Below, piece by piece: positions 25,018 to 36,346 of a DNA stretch of 64,000 nt. Source of the stretch: Lingula anatina (taxonomy: Eukaryota > Brachiopoda > Lingulata > Lingulida > Lingulidae); assembly GCF_001039355.2 (NCBI RefSeq), contig NW_019775724.1, forward strand, positions 566,061 to 630,060. The letters are read 5' to 3'. The first letter of the stretch is position 1; every line of letters starts with the position of its first letter. The position numbers and the translations under genes were made by a program. Below the pieces are notes generated by a model. It had not been told where the DNA came from and ran no database searches. It saw only the letters and a program-made list of their open reading frames with translations.

Positions 25018-25077
25018 CATTCCAGCTGGGTTTTAATTTGTAGGAACATTTTGGATCTTATCTCTACATGTCAAAAT
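25018..25077 (+). promoter_or_regulatory. Conserved 5' block of array copy C
   Basis: A weaker version of the shared block (CATTCCAGCTGGGTTTTAAT, ATCTCTACAT) precedes the start codon. It is the most diverged of the set. Confidence 0.4.
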
Positions 25078-26013
25078 ATGAGTGCACTTGCAAGTGTTTA
25101 TGTCGTAGAAAATGTTTATAATCAACGTTGGGACGATATATATGACAGTATTTCTGAGGATGTCAAGGAAAACGGTAAGTTAAGCATACAAACATACGCA
25201 CGCAAACACATTAATGCATAAAGAATGCATACTGTTCATACGAATGTCATATTCTTTTTGCTGACTTTAACATTACTAAGCCAACTTTCTCTTGACAGGG
25301 ATAATAAAGGAAAAATCATATCACCGTAATGGAAAACACCATATACATGTAATGCCTTAGTTTAGTGCTTATATCTCTAGTCGGACAATTTACCCACCCT
25401 AGCGCACAAGATAGTGAGATTAGTTTACCCACTACAAAACTGAAAATAATGGCACTTCTTTTAATTATTGCCGGAATAACTGCAATTGTGTTGTCAGGTG
25501 AGTCTAAGAATAGTTTGTCAAAACACAAGAAGAGGGATGACTCGGTATGAAATTATAAAAGTACATTTGCATAGAGTAAAAGTCTGCTGGAAAAGTTTTC
25601 GTGAAAGGCAATCAAATTGACTTGTTGGCATCACCGCTAGGAGTCGCCAAATTATTAAAATGTATATTTACCTCCGCCAAGGAGGTTATTTTTTCACCCC
25701 TGTTTGTTTGTTTGTTTGTTTGTCTGTCTGTCATCAACATAACTCAAAAAGTTATGGACCGATATTGATGAAATTTTCAGGAACTGTCAAAAGTGGGCCA
25801 AGGAACAGATGATGATTTGGTGGTGATCTGTATCAATAATCAATCAATAATCAATAATCAATAATAATAAAAAATTGCTGCCTTGACGGAGGTCTGCGCT
25901 CTCGGAGTGCTTTTCTAGTTAGTTTAAAAGAAAGTGTTGTTGTTTAACGTACGATGTTTTGATTCGCTAATTCCTTACAGCAGTGGGTAGTAAAGCTAGC
26001 AAAGTAAAAACTG
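25078..26013 (+). pseudogene. Array copy C: exons 1-3 only, ectodomain exons missing
   Basis: Exons 25078-25174, 25381-25497 and 25981-26013 are open, phase 1 and properly spliced. They encode a tail with DIYDSISEDV, a TM helix (MALLLIIAGITAIVL) and a stalk. I found no exon 4 or 5 before the next first exon at 28177. The space holds a 442-bp MITE and unrelated sequence. Either the copy lost its ectodomain, or these exons splice onto the ectodomain of copy D. Intact frames and splice sites argue that decay is recent or that some function remains. Confidence 0.65.
25668..25921 (+). mobile_element. CCTCCGCCAAGG-type interspersed element in intron 2 of copy C
   Basis: Starts TTACCTCCGCCAAGGAGG and has a (GTTT)n tract, AACTCAAAAAGTTATGGACC, TTTTCAGGAACTGTC and CAATAATCAATCA runs. 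It ends CTTGACGGAGGTCTGCGC then GAGTGCTTTTCTAGTTA. CCTCCGCCAAGG and CCTTGACGGAGG are subterminal inverted repeats. This repeat type is widespread in marine animal genomes. Confidence 0.85.
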
Positions 26014-27109
26014 GTAAGTGATACGAACGATATTGCAGATCCATCATGTGCTTGTAATTTCCAACAGAATATATCATAGTTTTTGTTTAAGAGCAGTTTG
26101 ACGGCTTTATTCATGCGTTGTTTTTATGTGTCCATTTTTTGTTGTGAACAAAAAATAAAAATACCAGTCTCAGGTGCCCTGTGGTAAGCATTAACCAAAC
26201 ACTGTTCAAGATCACACTTGGGCCCGAGAGCATGCACAAAACTATTTTGCCAGGTACTATAGTATATCACACTGAATCAATAACACGAAAACTTACAACA
26301 TTGGTCAAAAAGGTTGTCCCACCCACATTTCCATGTACTTTTATTTACAAATGATCACCTCACAGCTGTACGCGTACTGCAGCGGTAGACGCACACGCTG
26401 CTAGGCACGTGATCTTTAACGAGCACACCCTAATGCTAATTGTGTGTGAATTTGGTGACATTTGATGGCGTCTTTTAAATTTTATAGACATTTCTTTACA
26501 TCTGTAGAAGTCACAGTGAAACAGTCGATTTGAGGGGGTACCTCTTATAAATTTTACTAAATGGTATAAAATATGTATATTTTCACCACTATTTTGTATT
26601 TTTTAAACCATTAATCATGTTAGACACGGTATCCGTAATAAAAGGCACTATTTCTAACAATTTACAGCTGTAAGGTGATCATTTGTAAATAAAAGTACAT
26701 GGAAATGGGGGTGGGACAACCTTTTTGACCAATGCTGTATATTTGTCAGGCCCACGGCGTGCATGTGTTATTCCCTTCAGTGTTAAACATCCACCTGCAA
26801 TTATTCGTGTTATTATGACACAATTTTTTTCGTTCAAGTGATTATTTTAAGTTTATTTAGTTAATTGCAATGTATGAAAGGCAAAATTATTTGAGAGTCT
26901 GAAAGCTACAATTTTTCAGCAATGTTTTCCAAAGAGGATTGTTTTAACCTACATAATGCAACTTTTAGACTTTTTGCCTTATTTGATATCTATTCCGTTT
27001 ATCGTTACCTTTGTCAAGACTGAAGATAATCAATTATTAGTATTTTTACCTTGAAATTGGATAGATATTGTTTTACTAATGAACAACAATTAAAATTGAG
27101 AAACTGAAA

Positions 27110-27149
<40 letters not shown>

Positions 27150-28125
27150 CTTTTCATCAGTATCTAAGAGCAACCATGTTTTATGTCTTCATTATCGACA
27201 TTTTCCAAATGCAAAGATTGCAAAAATTGATTCTCGTTCTAAAGGTAGAGATCACAGCTTAACAGAAATTTTGGAATTGTATTGAGAGGCGAGTGCATAA
27301 TACCTGCTGTCATATATACACAAACAAGATTGCGCAGTCAGATTGAAAAAGTCTCGATCTAACATAGTTCTCAATAAACATTCCATACATATGAAATTTT
27401 GTCGTAATCCATTATATTCTTAATATGCTTCTTCTATTGATGCATTGTAGGGTTAAACTCTGTGTGTGCGCTAACCTAATTTAGTTTTCGGTCAGCATTT
27501 TTAATCTTGCAAAAATGCCCTTTTAATTCAAAACACTGCAAATCATATACACAGTCAATTTTAAAATTCTTTGTTGTAGTCGATTAAGACATTGCGTTAA
27601 TGACAGGCAAATATGATGGCGTGTTCTCATCATTTAAGTGCCTCGTATCAAATATCAAGTATGTTCGAGAACAATGCCATATTTGAATGGTTCACGCATG
27701 ACGCTGGAAAAATCAGTTTCGTTTTAAAAACAGTTACAAGGGGTAGTGCAATTTTATGTAGTAAGCCTCATGTTTCGGATGTGAAACGTGACGCTGAATG
27801 CATTTAATTCAGCTGTCACAATATAAAGGGACAACAATGACCATGACAAATGTGGAGGAATGCGGTTCACAAAAATGACATATCATGGACAGGTTAAATA
27901 TACAAATGTAAATAACACTTTGGCCAGAAAGGATTTTATCTGATCGAATGTCAATCTTAGTGATATACAGTATCTTAACCTTTGTACGACAAATACTGGT
28001 ACTGTATCATTTTTGTCAAATATTTTGATGTGACTAGGAGTGCAAGAGTATTTCTGAAGTTGTCTGTGACAATTTTTATATGATAGATAGATAGACAGAT
28101 TGGGTTACTATTTTGTCGTGGTTTG
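26014..28125. other. Stretch downstream of copy C without ectodomain exons
   Basis: It contains a TA-flanked MITE, a TG microsatellite (27113-27145) and array-specific upstream blocks: TATGTCTTCAT and TTGAGAGGCGAGTGC-like near 27170-27300, then GGCGTGTTCTCATCATTTAA near 27617. These precede copy D. Neither exon 4 nor exon 5 homologues are present. Confidence 0.65.
26296..26737. mobile_element. TA-flanked MITE with about 75-bp inverted ends
   Basis: The left end CAACATTGGTCAAAAAGGTT is matched by the right end AACCTTTTTGACCAATGCTG. Arms continue through GTCCCACCC, CATTTCCATGTACTTTTA and AAATGATCACCT with only a few mismatches. TA dinucleotides flank both ends (26294-26295, 26738-26739), as expected for Tc1/mariner-mobilised elements. 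It is 442 bp with no coding capacity. Confidence 0.88.
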
Positions 28126-28176
28126 CTGTCCAAGTTGGATTTGAAATTGACATTAAGATTTTGAACCATATCAAAG
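28126..28176 (+). promoter_or_regulatory. Conserved 5' block of array gene D
   Basis: CTGTCCAAGTTGGATTTGAA then ATTGACATTAAGATTTT precede the start codon, matching the blocks in the other copies. Confidence 0.55.
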
Positions 28177-30974
28177 ATGAATGCATCTAGTAGTACCCGT
28201 GCCGTTGAGAATATTTATGTGACGGAAGATTTCTGTAATGACAAACTTTGCCACGATGTAAATGACACCATTGCCGGTGATTTCAATGAAAATGGTAAGA
28301 ACATACTTTCTTATTTGATCACAGACACATAGAACAAGCAATCGTATGGAAGGCAAAGCGATACCTCGTCCTGCCAACCGACAAAAGGCTTCAACGTACA
28401 AATATAGGCCATTATTATCCCTAATTACTACATACATACATACATACATACATACAATGTGGTATCCACTCCAGATGTCGACATTGTCAATGACCCTAGT
28501 CACTTAAAACGCAGCACACGCTTCATCGTAGGCTTCCCCAGGATGTCTGTAAACTCTGTATTGACTTGTTGAGCGGTACAGGTGAAATCTTACCTCAATA
28601 AAGTAAGCCACACAGTATCAGTCTTCTACCGAAAGGACAGTGAGTCCTGTACCCTGGCGGTAATATTTAGATACATTGGACGTGGCCTTTGTGTACGTAC
28701 ATCAATCTGGGCCTAACTCTATAAAACTGTGCGGGCCACCATTCCGTGTGACACAATAATCTGTCTGGCAATGCTTGTCTTTTTCGCGCCATTCTGGCAC
28801 AGATATACTATTTTGTAAAACACTGCTTAATTCATTTTACGAACTGCAAAACTGCCGCTCGCATGCAAAATTTCAATTTTTTCTATGCAGTAGTTGCCGA
28901 CATATGGATACTTTTTTGACAGAACCATGCTTCGCCAAAGCCAAGCTTTGACCAGCCCAAAAAAGCACTACCCAATAAAATCACTGCATATAACACAATG
29001 CAGCAGTGCATCAGGCAAGGTAGTCTGTTAATTGGTAGCGACACACCTGACAACACACTTCTCCATTCTCGTATCTTATGTGAGATCTGATTTTTTTTGG
29101 AAAAAAGAAAACATTTTTACCTAGGCATACCTTCGAAACTGAAATATTCCATATTAAATGTCAAGTCTGTATATAGTGTTGGTGTAATATTTTTATGGGG
29201 CAAAAAAAACGCATGTTTTTTATCTGTATGGGTTTTATATGCTTTTGCTTACAATAATGTTGCATAAATGGTAGCTTATTGTTTAGTAGCATGTGTGCCC
29301 TCCCCTGGCTGCAATACAGGCTAGTACCCTCCTCCTGATGAACCCTACGAGACCTCGAATGTGGAGCTGTGTGCATCCTTCTTAATTCTTTGATTGTTGA
29401 TAAAATGATTTCTGCAAGAATTTTGTCCCAATTTGTGTTCAGACGAAATGTCGGAAAATCGAAAGTAAGCCATTGTCTGAAATCACTCAAGTGAATCAGC
29501 ACTCTACTCGAGGACTGAGATGGTGGTCTGTCATTGAATACAGGGACCATGCTAATGTGTGCATATTTGGCCATTTTAAAGTACTGTGGTCAAAACAAAA
29601 AATGTGGCATTACCTGTGCTGCTTGCTGGCGGTAATGGTTGACAACTGGCTAAGTACCTATATTGGCTTATGTTCTGACATGATTGTTTTGTTTTTAAGA
29701 CCCGCGTGGACAGGATAGTGACATTAGAGAACCGCCCGCTATATTTACTGCAAAAATGAAGATAATGGCAGCTTTGGCACTTCTTTTAATTGTTGGCGGA
29801 ATAACTGCAATTGTGGTGTCAGGTGAGTCAAAAATGGTTTATCAAAACGCAAGAAATGATGATTTTATGTTTTGTCTCGTTTTCATCGCCACTAGATGCC
29901 CGCAAATCATTAATATATATAAAGATGTAGTTTAAAAATAAAAAACGTCGTCCCATAATTATAATTTGTGGCATCTTCATTTTTTCTAAATATATTTCTT
30001 TGCAGAATTTGGGAGTAAATCAAGCAAAATAAAAATTGGTAAGTAATGTGCTGGTAACCTCCAATGGCATTTATCACAGCTTGGACCACGTCTGGTTCTT
30101 AAGTACCGCATTCCACTTCGGTTAATAATAAATGAAATGAGCGTATGTATCTTTGGTCCTAATTCCGGTCGGTTTCAGACAGACTACTTTTAAACATTCC
30201 AACTTTGTTTGTTCACAAGCGTTGTTTTGATATTTTCTTTAATAAGTGTCAACATAAAAAAACTGCTGGCCTCGTGTCGTGTGGTAAGAAAACTGGTGGT
30301 TTTAAAACCTTTACGAAGTGCTTTTCCTGCTTTGATTTTCCTACACCTTCTTTGTGGATTCAAACGTTTTGATAATGCTTTTTTGTTTCCAGGTGTTACT
30401 AGATCTTCCTTCAACTTTTCCACACCGGATAACATCACTTATTCTGTCAGGTTCCCCATATCTGATCTCTCGAGGCGGGACCGCGTTCGTTTTGACGTAA
30501 AAGGTACGAAGAACGAAAAAAGTTTTCATCGTGACTTCGTTGTAATTTTGTTGTTGAATATCTGATCATGATTTATATTTATTTCATCCAATTCTGTGTT
30601 CATTTTCAGGCGATGAAGTAAACATCATAGTAAAAGAACGTGTAAAAAGTGTTTTCGCGTTCGTCATTACCTGTTGCCAGTATGCCGTCGATTTGAACAT
30701 CACCAGTCCAGCCATGATATTAAAAATCCCGGGAATCAATGACAACGACACACATATTAGTTCATTTCAATTTCGAGACCTCATAAGTTCTAAGAAATAT
30801 TATTCCTTCTGGTTGAAATGGAATACAACGGCGTCCACTATTGTAATTGGAAGAGGCAGTGTCCCCGGATGGCAAAGAAGCATCCGGTGGGACAAGGAAC
30901 AATTTAATGAGGTGACGGAAATACACGCTGCCACAGGATTCGGTAACACAGCTGACTGGATTGTGTACAATTAA
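28177..30974 (+). CDS. Array gene D: type II membrane protein with Methyltransf_FA-like ectodomain
   Basis: Exons 28177-28294, 29700-29822, 30006-30038, 30393-30503 and 30610-30974; phase 1 throughout; 249 residues. The tail reads CHDVNDTIAGDF, so Asn replaces the Tyr of YDTI found in A, E and F. The TM exon is almost identical to that of B (MAALALLLIVGGITAIVV). The ectodomain has FSTPDNITYSVRF, RVRFDVKGDEVNIIVKE, the Cys pair, LNITSPAMILKIPG and a variable stretch INDNDTHISS. It then has FWLKWNTTASTIVIGRG and TGFGNTADWIVYN. Intron 1 is about 1.4 kb and carries a repeat shared with intron 2 of gene A. The start codon follows the conserved 5' block with AAAG before ATG. Confidence 0.87.
29160..29601 (-). 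repeat. Dispersed repeat with an open frame, related to 13326-13500
   Basis: The words CCATTGTCT, GAGATGGTGGTCTGTCA, TGAATACAG and GCATATTTGGCCATTTT are shared in order with intron 2 of gene A. On the minus strand an open frame of about 137 codons starts MAKYAHISMVPVFND. It has no recognised domain. The A-linked copy continues into a QQDNAR motif, so it may belong to a transposon. Confidence 0.45.
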
Positions 30975-33337
30975 CCCGCGCTTGGTTTGGAAGACGTTAT
31001 TAGCACTTGGTTCACTAGAGACGCAACGCAGTTGCCTGGTAACGCTTTGATGATACCTTCTTCAGTAAAGGTACACGCTTGGTAAAATGTCACATGGTTA
31101 GAAATACTAACATTTAACTAGCTCACGTCGAATTTTGTCGAAAAGGAGAAATTACTGGAATACCAGTTTCGCTTAGCACATGTGTATGCAAGTTATTATG
31201 CGTGTATCGCACTTGATTCAATACACGCACACACTTGTAGTTAGGAATGTGTAGATTGCAATGAATTGATTCAACATTTATCACACTCTTAATTAGATCA
31301 CACCGTGTACGTAGAACAAATTCCTTTAAGCCCCCTTTTCACTGGAAGGCGTTCTTTCAGTGTCCCATCTACGATCAAAATTGTGGTCAGGCCAATCAAT
31401 GGTCGCCAAAGCAATTAAATCGTGTCCCAGTGTAAATGCTTCTGCGTCCCTTGTTCGTCCTTTGGACGACCGAATCTGAACTTTACCTATAAAACTGTGA
31501 GCCACCTGTGCGCCCACTACTGTGCAACCTACGGCATCCGTATCTAAATACAGCATGCCTTATGTCTTCATCTTGTAAATGGCTAACCTGCAAGATATAT
31601 GATTCCCGCTCCAAGAACTTTATGGTTAAAGCGTACGACTGTTACCGAAAATTATGAAATTGTATTTTTGAGAGGCGAGTGCGCTATTTTACCTGTCGCA
31701 TCTATCACAATGAAGTCAGGGCTACTATCGCGGGTTACGATATTTTGAAACTTTATGTAGCATACGTCATAACAGACAGTCGTGATGTCCAACCTGTAAA
31801 TATATGGTCATCTATTTATGTATAACATCGATGTGCTCATTTGTGTTTTAACAAGTAAAAATGCATGCGTGATTAAGATTTTGATGAGCATTTATTCTCT
31901 CAAAAAACGATAGCCAACGACCAGTTTCAGACCTCTTCTTGCAGCCGGTTTAAAATGTAGTTGGTGGATAGCAGATCTCTGTTTTCGTCATTTTAGCACC
32001 TCGTTTCACATATCAGAAATGTTCGATAACAATGAAATAAATAAATGATAAAATGGTAAAATCGGGTTCGTTGTTAAAAAAAAGTACATGAGGCAATGCA
32101 AATGGGTGTCGTGAGCATCATGTTTCAGATCTCATCACATTTGTAAAATGCCATTAAAACGCAGTGCTGAAAAGGGCAATGCTGAGAGAACCAAACAATG
32201 AGCATTCAAATGCTGAAAGCAGAAAGTACAGGAATACTTTTATAAATTTGATTGTTTCGGCTGCAATATACTCTTNNNNNNNNNNNNNNNNNNNNNNNNN
32301 NNNNNNNNNNNNNNNNNNNNNNNNNNNNNNNNNNNNNNNNNNNNNNNNNNNNNNNNNNNNNNNNNNNNNNNNNNNNNNNNNNNNNNNNNNNNNNNNNNNN
32401 NNNNNNNNNNNNNNNNNNNNNNNNNNNNNNNNNNNNNNNNNNNNNNNNNNNNNNNNNNNNNNNNNNNNNNNNNNNNNNNNNNNNNNNNNNNNNNNNNNNN
32501 NNNNNNNNNNNNNNNNNNNNNNNNNNNNNNNNNNNNNNNNNNNNNNNNNNNNNNNNNNNNNNNNNNNNNNNNNNNNNNNNNNNNNNNNNNNNNNNNNGTC
32601 GCATTAGAAAAATTATTAGGTGAATAATCAAACAGAAATAGATATGTATGTACGTGTATGTCTTTTTCCAACACTGATCCAACAATGCGGAATAATAATC
32701 CGTTTTGAAAGTGTAAATTTGAATATCGCCCTGTAAGATTCAAAACATGGTACATTCACATATGCCCATAACTTAAACAACACTCATTTTCAAATTTTGT
32801 TAGAAATATTTGATTAGACTGATCATAGGGTTTCCCGCGATCACCATATAGCATACTTCCGGCATTTAGCCGTGAGATGGCAAGATTCAGGGCAGTTGAA
32901 GATTCAGGGTCAAACTGTGGTTCAGATGTGCTTGAGCTATACAGAAACGGCTGTCCTCTTGCGGGCTAGAGCAAATTTAATATTCTGTCTGTCTTTGGTA
33001 GGTTTCATGATGGTGCAGCTCTTCCTATTTGTTTTTTTCTGACTGAAAATGAAAATGACAGCTTCAGACTAGCAGGGTGGAGTTTTCAGTTACACATGTA
33101 CATGTATATTCCTTTTTATAATAGCCTATGTGTGCGCACGGTCACTATTTTTTTGTCATATCAGAAATGTTCGAGAGCAATAACATTTATAAAAGCGTGA
33201 GAATAATGTTTCAAGCCTCATCATATTTATATAATGCGATTAAAACGTGACGCTGGCATCATATAACTCGGCGTGCGAAACAGAAAAGAGCAATCCTGAT
33301 AAAACCAAACATTGAGCATTAAAATGTTTTTATGAGA
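30975..33337. other. Intergenic region between D and E, with gap
   Basis: It holds the 3' flank of D. A segment at 31556-31730 (GATTCCCGCTCCAAGAACTT, GAGAGGCGAGTGCGC) is paralogous to 37230-37375 and 49195-49330. A block from 31874 is paralogous to 37970-38190. No gene is seen. Confidence 0.6.
32276..32597. other. Assembly gap (322 N)
   Basis: Flanking sequence aligns to 38384-38500, where the paralogue has a TAAA microsatellite. The gap probably covers an expanded or unresolved version of that repeat. Confidence 1.
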
Positions 33338-33396
33338 CTGTCCAGGTTGGCTTAAGAATTGGCAGGAAGTTTTTCTTTCAATCTCTCACACCAAAT
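33338..33396 (+). promoter_or_regulatory. Conserved 5' block of array gene E
   Basis: CTGTCCAGGTTGGCTTAAGA, then ATTGGCAGGAAGTTTTTC and CAATCTCTCACACC precede the start codon. It is very close to the second block of gene F. Confidence 0.6.
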
Positions 33397-35842
33397 ATGT
33401 GTTCCTCTGGAGGTGGTAATCCCGTTGAACATGCTGTAAAATGCGATGATGACCAATATAGCGGCGATTTATATGACACTATTCCTGGCGATTTCCCCAA
33501 AAATGGTAAGTTTCCTTAAAAACATATTACAGTCAGCACGTACACACACACACACAATGGACAAAGTAAAAACCATATAACTCTTATACGAAATATTATT
33601 TGGTGCTTTATATGAGTCCATATACCACTATCCGTGTACTAAATTCACGTTGCTTTGGTGTTTAGACAATTGGTACCCATGTAACCTAAAACAATTTTCC
33701 GTCTTTTTCTGATTTCGTCATTGTTTTGTTTTTCAGAACGACGTGCACAAGGGAGTGACATAAGTGGAACGGCCAGAAAACTAACTGTAAAACTGAAACT
33801 GATGGCAGCCTTGGCACTTATTTTGATTGTCGGTGGAATAACTGCAATCGTGGTGTCGGGTAAGTAGCAGAAGTTTCTTGAAACAAATTGGAAGATGTTT
33901 TTTTCTAAAATAACTAAGTAATACAAAATATATGTAGGTGTTTCTGAAAAAGTTTATTATTATTATTATTATTATTGAAGGAAAAAATTTACAGTTGATG
34001 AAAACATTACAAAAATAACGTCAACATGTAGCTTAAAAGAACATTTTGCCCAATAATGCACGCTATTTCAATTTTTCAACGATATTCGCTTTCAGAACTT
34101 GTCAGTAAATCAAGAATTGGTAAGTATCAGGAACACGAGCGTCAACTCTTAATATCAAACGACATTAAACATAGTATATATTTTACAGCAGTTAGTCTCC
34201 CTTTAATTTATTGAAAAGTGCCGTTTTTACGTGTTTCCTTAATGTTACAAAATAAATAAAATACACTAAAAATCTCGTGTGCTCTGTGAGAAGAAATAAA
34301 TACGTTAAAGGCGGTTTGATTGCTTTGAATTTTGTTGTTCTCTTTAATTTCACCTTTATTTGTTTCCAGGTTTTACGAGAATCTCATTCAACTTTTCCAC
34401 TCCGGATAACATCAATTATTCTATCAAGTTTCCCATATCTGATCTCTCCAGACGGGACCGTGTTCGTTTTGACGTGAGAGGTAAGATACATCTAAAGTCT
34501 TGATCGTGTATTCAAGGAGGCTTTCTCATATTAGGAGAAGAGAGGTAGGGCAGATTTTGTTTTTTACATTTTTCTGCCAAATGAGGGTCATTTTGGCAAA
34601 AACCTCAATGTAATAAAAGTGACGCTTTTCGGAAACCAGCTGGATTACCCCCCCCCCCCCCCCCCATTTTTTTCATAATTTTGACTCATATGGTGACCAC
34701 ATTTTATCTTACAATTTTTATCGAAATCGCCAGAGCAGAAATGGTGTTTCTCAAATATCAGAGAGCCTCCTCAATATAAAAGTTAAAATTTCCCAAATGC
34801 AGTGCACTTTTCCACAGTGCACGTCAGGTGCACTGCTGCCTTTGCAGGAAACTTAAACAACCGTGACCATATTTTTTACGTTTCCGGAAGCAGTATTATT
34901 TGTCACACATTTCTAAAAAATCTTTTGCTAGCGATTCATGGAAAAAACAATGTCCATAATATCAAGGAAATTCTAAAAAGGACAAACATTTTAAGACCAC
35001 TACTGACCGAGATTAATATTTCCTCGTTTATCTGGTCTTAATAAGAACACGAAAGCCCGGAGAATCTCACTGAGTCGCAAGTGTGTCTGAACTTAGCTGA
35101 TAAATGTGGCTGGTCACTTGTTGGCTGTTACACGTCAAATAGTATAAGTAGAAACACGCGAATTATAGTGACACTTTTTAAACTGGTTCATTCTTAACCC
35201 TTTGTAATAAGAAAAGTTGTCAGAATTTGTTCCCTACTTTTATATGCTAAGTGCTAAGCAAGGAGACAAAGGGTACCATTTTTATGATGGTCTTTGGAAT
35301 GACCCGGCCGGGGGTTGACCCACGACCTTCTGCAACAGAGGCAAGCACTCTACTATTTCAGCCACTTGGTCCAGATAATAGATGAACGCACTAGTACTAT
35401 GTATAACAAAAGGATATGTTGCCTGATATATGTTTGTCATTCATTTTTATTTCTCACTTTTCTGTTTCAATTTTCAGGCGATGAAGTATACATCATTATC
35501 AGAGAGCGTGGAAAACGTGTTTTCACATTCATAATTTCCTGCTGTTATGAGCATTTTCCCTTTCCGATTCCCTTTCCCGCCATGGTATTAAATATCCCGG
35601 GCATTTACGAACGCTTCGCAAACATGGTTCCTTTTGTGCGTCGGGATCTCATAAGTTCAAAGAAATATTATTCCTTCTGGTTAAAATGGAACACAACGGC
35701 GTCCACTTTAGCAATTGGAAGAGGCATTGTCCCCGGATTCCAAACGACCATCCGGTGGGACAAGGAACAATTTAATGAGGTGACTGAAATACACGCCGCC
35801 ACAGGATTCGGTTACACAGCTGACTGGATTGTGTACAACTAA
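33397..35842 (+). CDS. Array gene E: type II membrane protein with Methyltransf_FA-like ectodomain
   Basis: Exons 33397-33505, 33737-33859, 34096-34119, 34370-34480 and 35478-35842; phase 1 GT-AG; 243 residues. The tail has DDDQYSGDLYDTIPGDF and a Cys-rich start (MCSSGGGNPV). The TM exon reads KLMAALALILIVGGITAIVV. Exon 4 is nearly identical in nucleotides to that of gene F. Exon 5 has RVRFDVRGDEVYIIIRE and the Cys pair, then a variable segment (EHFPFPIPFPAMVLNIPG) that lacks the NIT sequon of A, B and D. It continues with FWLKWNTTASTLAIGRG and TGFGYTADWIVYN. Intron 4 is about 1 kb and carries a poly-C tract and a SINE. Genes E and F are the most recent duplicates in the array. Confidence 0.88.
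34648..34666 (+). repeat. Poly-C tract in intron 4 of gene E
   Basis: A homopolymer in the stretch (about 34600-34885) that is paralogous to 40780-41035 in gene F, where the tract is only a few C long. Confidence 0.9.
35200..35378 (-). mobile_element. tRNA-derived SINE
   Basis: On the minus strand the head has a box-A-like stretch (GTGGCTGAAATAGTAGAGTG) and a box-B-like stretch (GGTCGTGGGTCAACCCC). It is followed by CCGGCCGGGTCATTCCAAAG, AAAAATGGTACCCTTTGTC and TTGCTTAGCACTTAGCATA. That order is typical of tRNA-headed SINEs with a shared central domain. It is absent from the paralogous intron of gene F. Tail end is approximate. Confidence 0.75.
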
Positions 35843-36197
35843 CCCGCTTCGTTTGGAAGACAGTTGTCTAGTTACGCTTTCAGGACATTTCCATTTACAT
35901 AAGAACTGTTTGTTCTACTTTCATAACTTATTATTAAATTATTTTTAACCTTAATTATTAGATTTTGATAACTATACAAAATGGTGACTTGTAGGCCAAT
36001 GAGGACGGCTGATTTGAAAAATTTTCACAAGCCACATTCAAAAATAAATAAATACTTTTTGATGGCAGCATGTGAAGAATTTTTTGTTACGTTGTAGGGG
36101 TTGGTGAAAGTATTGGTGAAAGTAGTTGGTGAAAGTATATACATAACAATCCCAGAAGTCTTTAGTTAAAATAAGATCAATGTGCCTGCTATGTACA

Positions 36198-36346
36198 TGG
36201 CTCCGTAACTCGAAAGCATCGCGAATTGCGACCGAGCGCAAGCGTCTCTATTCCATAACTCGGCATTTACTCGCCCCATATAATAGACTGGAAGTGAAAG
36301 GTGATATCGCAATCGCAGTTCGCGATGCTTTTGCGTTACGGAGCCA
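36198..36346. mobile_element. Short foldback MITE
   Basis: The left arm TGGCTCCGTAACTCGAAAGC with ATCGCGAATTGCGA pairs with the right arm GCAGTTCGCGATGC, TTTTGCGTTACGGAGCCA. About 150 bp in total, with no clear target duplication. Confidence 0.7.

Noticed and set aside
29161-29574. Host protein-coding gene on the minus strand
   Set aside because: Half of it is a dispersed repeat shared with intron 2 of gene A, so a mobile-element origin is more likely.
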